This document shows positions 6,245 to 7,551 of a DNA stretch of 7,551 nt, piece after piece. The stretch is from positions 1 to 7,551 of the forward strand of contig JAKSQI010000075.1 in assembly GCA_024404215.1 (NCBI GenBank). The letters are read 5' to 3'. Position numbers and translations under genes: made by a program. Positions within the stretch are counted from its first letter, which is position 1, and every line of letters begins with the position of its first letter. Source of the DNA: Oscillospiraceae bacterium (GTDB lineage Bacteria; Bacillota; Clostridia; Oscillospirales; Oscillospiraceae). The notes under the pieces are model-generated. The model saw only the letters and a program-made list of their open reading frames with translations, made no database searches and was not told where the DNA came from.

Positions 6245-6293
6245 AATTCGGCAGCACCCGGAAGCCTAAGCCCGTGGCAGGTGCTGCCGAATT
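6245..6293 (-). terminator. Intercistronic hairpin between coaX and pepF (terminator or processing element)
   Basis: AATTCGGCAGCACC (6245-6258) pairs perfectly over 14 bp with GGTGCTGCCGAATT (6280-6293) around a 21-nt loop. It starts 1 nt after the coaX stop and ends 28 nt before the pepF start. On the minus strand the downstream tail is only TTGTTGTTAT, a poor U-run, so termination may be partial. No clear pepF promoter is visible, so a partial terminator or an mRNA stability element within an operon is equally possible. Confidence 0.55.
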
Positions 6294-6294
6294 T

Positions 6295-7068
6295 CTATTT
6301 TTTGCGGTTTTTACGGTAAATCATGCCCAGACCCCGTAGCAGAAGGTTTTCGTCATAGACGATGTCGTGCTTGCAATAGGGGACAATTTTGCCGGCAATG
6401 CCGCCGGTTGCGACCAGGCTGCAGGTTTCGCCCAGTTCCTCTTCAAAACGGTCAATCATGCCATCCATCATGGAGGCTGCACCAAAAATGGCCCCGCTCT
6501 GCATGCTTTCAATGGTCATGGTGTTTATCACCTTTTTCGGAGCTTCCAGAGGAACCCGCTGCAGCATGCTGGTCCCATTGGACAGGGCGTTGATAGAGAT
6601 ACCAACACCGGCCAAAATGGCCCCTCCGATGTAATTGCCTTTTTTATCTACCACGGTAATGGTGGTAGCCGTACCCATGTCAAAAACGATTACCGGCAGG
6701 GGGTAATCAGCCATGGCGGCAACACTGTCAGCAACTAGGTCACTGCCCAGAGAGGCAGGATTCTCTATCATAATGTTTAAGCCGGTTTTTGTACCGGAGC
6801 CAAGCACCAGAGGCTTGAGACCGGTGACCTTTTCCACGGCGGAGCGGAAAATATCCGTCAAAGGGGGAACAACGGAGCAGATGATAGCTCCTTCAAAACC
6901 CCGGCAGTCTACATTGTTATATTCCAGAATGGCATGCATCTGTGCGGCAAACTCATGTTCCGTTTTCTTAAGGTCGGAAACCATACGAAAGGTATCAACG
7001 GTCTCAAGCTTGTCATTGAGGCAACCGATTACAATATTGGAGTTACCGATATCAATAGCAAGAAGCAT
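6295..7068 (-). CDS. coaX: Type III pantothenate kinase
   Basis: This enzyme catalyses ATP-dependent phosphorylation of pantothenate to 4'-phosphopantothenate, the first step of coenzyme A synthesis, as an ASKHA-fold cytoplasmic dimer needing a monovalent cation. It has 257 residues, the usual length. The N-terminal 'AIDIGNSNIVIG' (4-15) is the phosphate-1 motif with the expected catalytic Asp6. 'SVVPPL' (65-70), 'DMGTATT' (130-136), 'GGAILAGVGIS' (148-158) and 'ATGGIAG' (220-226) follow in family order. Two departures stand out. The usual GxDR is GSDL (108-111), and the Asp commonly found just after DxGTATTx is Thr138. Both may be typical of a clostridial branch. ATG 7068 has GAGGAGG 7 nt upstream and a strong promoter. 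The gene begins 64 nt after the methyltransferase stop and probably leads the coaX-pepF-small protein operon. Confidence 0.93.
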   Translation of the reverse strand: MLLAIDIGNSNIVIGCLNDKLETVDTFRMVSDLKKTEHEFAAQMHAILEYNNVDCRGFEGAIICSVVPPLTDIFRSAVEKVTGLKPLVLGSGTKTGLNIMIENPASLGSDLVADSVAAMADYPLPVIVFDMGTATTITVVDKKGNYIGGAILAGVGISINALSNGTSMLQRVPLEAPKKVINTMTIESMQSGAIFGAASMMDGMIDRFEEELGETCSLVATGGIAGKIVPYCKHDIVYDENLLLRGLGMIYRKNRKK

Positions 7069-7103
7069 GGAATAACCTCCTCGAATTCACAAAAACCTTT
7101 TTT

Positions 7104-7131
7104 ATTATAGCAGACTGGGGGCAGGAATCAA
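7104..7131 (-). promoter_or_regulatory. Promoter for coaX and the downstream operon
   Basis: On the minus strand TTGATT (7131-7126), a 16-bp spacer and a perfect TATAAT (7109-7104) occur, the latter preceded by TG in the extended -10 position (TGCTATAAT). Transcription should begin near 7097, giving a leader of about 30 nt. The -35 box lies directly after the stop codon of the upstream methyltransferase gene. Confidence 0.85.
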
Positions 7132-7132
7132 G

Positions 7133-7551
7133 TTAATTTGCAGCCCGGTATATCATCAGAAGGAACGAAATCGTGACATTAAGCTCCTTTAAGCGGCGAA
7201 GCCGCTCCAGCCCTTGGGCAGGAGTGTGGTGGGAATAGGGCGTCATGGCAAAAAGGGCCTGAATCAGCTCGGGGCTATTCCACTGGGCCCGGGCGGCAAG
7301 CCTGCGCCTTTCCTGCAGGAGAAAACCCTCCAGAAGATGCTTTTCCTCTCGATTGGCATAGGGCTTGTCGTATACGGCCTGCTTGAGCTCCCATAGATGC
7401 TCAGCACCGGGAACAACCTGGAGAACGTGCCCGCCGGAGGCCAAAATACGCCGGAATTCTTCGGCCGGCGCCGGGGCGAATAAGGAAAGAATTAAATCGG
7501 CGCTGTGGTCAGCAATGGGAAGGTGGAAGCTGCTGGCAGTTATGTAATCGG
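7133..7551 (-). CDS. rlmA: RlmA-family 23S rRNA (guanine-N1)-methyltransferase, C-terminal part (5' truncated)
   Basis: The frame is open to the right edge, so about 139 C-terminal residues are visible; the zinc-finger N-terminus and SAM motif I lie outside. The protein reads 'DYITASSFHLPIADHSADLI', then 'LSLFAPAPAEEFRRILASGG', then 'HVLQVVPGAEHLWELK'. This matches the RlmA order from memory: an 'LPFADQSLD'-like segment, a 'YAP ... EE ... R' segment, and a '(K)PGG ... PGPRHLMELK' segment. The later 'LLEGFLL' and 'ALFAMTPYSHHTP' also match E. coli RlmA's 'LEGFTL' and 'LLQMTPFAWRA'. RlmA(I) modifies G745 and RlmA(II), found in Gram-positives, modifies G748 of 23S rRNA near the macrolide exit tunnel. 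Which type this is cannot be told from the C-terminus. A TTG at 7444 could be read as a start but is internal to a conserved domain. No terminator separates it from coaX, so some read-through is likely. Confidence 0.88.
   Translation of the reverse strand, partial: DYITASSFHLPIADHSADLILSLFAPAPAEEFRRILASGGHVLQVVPGAEHLWELKQAVYDKPYANREEKHLLEGFLLQERRRLAARAQWNSPELIQALFAMTPYSHHTPAQGLERLRRLKELNVTISFLLMIYRAAN

Noticed and set aside
6217..6246. Ten-residue N-terminal extension of PepF from TTG 6246
   Set aside because: That start lies in a hairpin arm without a ribosome binding site, while ATG 6216 has AAAGGAG 7 nt upstream.
7133..7444. Short stand-alone gene of 103 residues starting at TTG 7444
   Set aside because: The frame stays open to the window edge and the upstream residues continue the RlmA methyltransferase domain, so TTG is an internal Leu codon.

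Overview
The window looks like chromosomal DNA from a Gram-positive, Clostridia-type bacterium, most likely a gut Oscillospiraceae/Ruminococcaceae-like Firmicute. This is an inference from strong AGGAGG-type ribosome binding sites, sigma-A-like promoters, compact intrinsic terminators, roughly balanced GC, and the gene set (pepF, type III pantothenate kinase, a PBP1-type sugar-binding protein). It holds eight genes in two convergent blocks. No rRNA, tRNA, CRISPR array, transposase or integrase is visible.

Plus-strand block (1-4145). The window opens inside a highly expressed ABC-transporter substrate-binding protein that ends in a GC-rich terminator (about 1105-1131). trpS follows with its own extended -10 promoter and short leader, then a long UUCG-capped terminator (2264-2297). 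Next is a separately promoted gene (2415-3641) encoding a formylglycine-generating-enzyme/C-type-lectin fold protein. Its C-terminus (RGGSW ... IGFRSA) has the layout of the variable proteins diversified by diversity-generating retroelements (DGRs). A YfcE-type metallophosphoesterase follows 45 nt later and probably shares its transcript.

Minus-strand block (7551-4181, read right to left). The C-terminal part of an RlmA-type 23S rRNA guanine-N1 methyltransferase is followed by coaX (type III pantothenate kinase) with a near-consensus promoter. pepF (M3B oligoendopeptidase F) comes next, then a 71-residue four-cysteine protein 14 nt downstream. A 14-bp hairpin sits between coaX and pepF. The two blocks meet at a bidirectional terminator (about 4144-4173).

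Most of the window is housekeeping: tRNA charging, rRNA modification, CoA synthesis and peptide turnover. The exception is the lectin-fold gene, a candidate remote target of a DGR whose reverse transcriptase and template repeat are not in this window. Two smaller oddities are the motif departures in coaX and the coaX-pepF hairpin.
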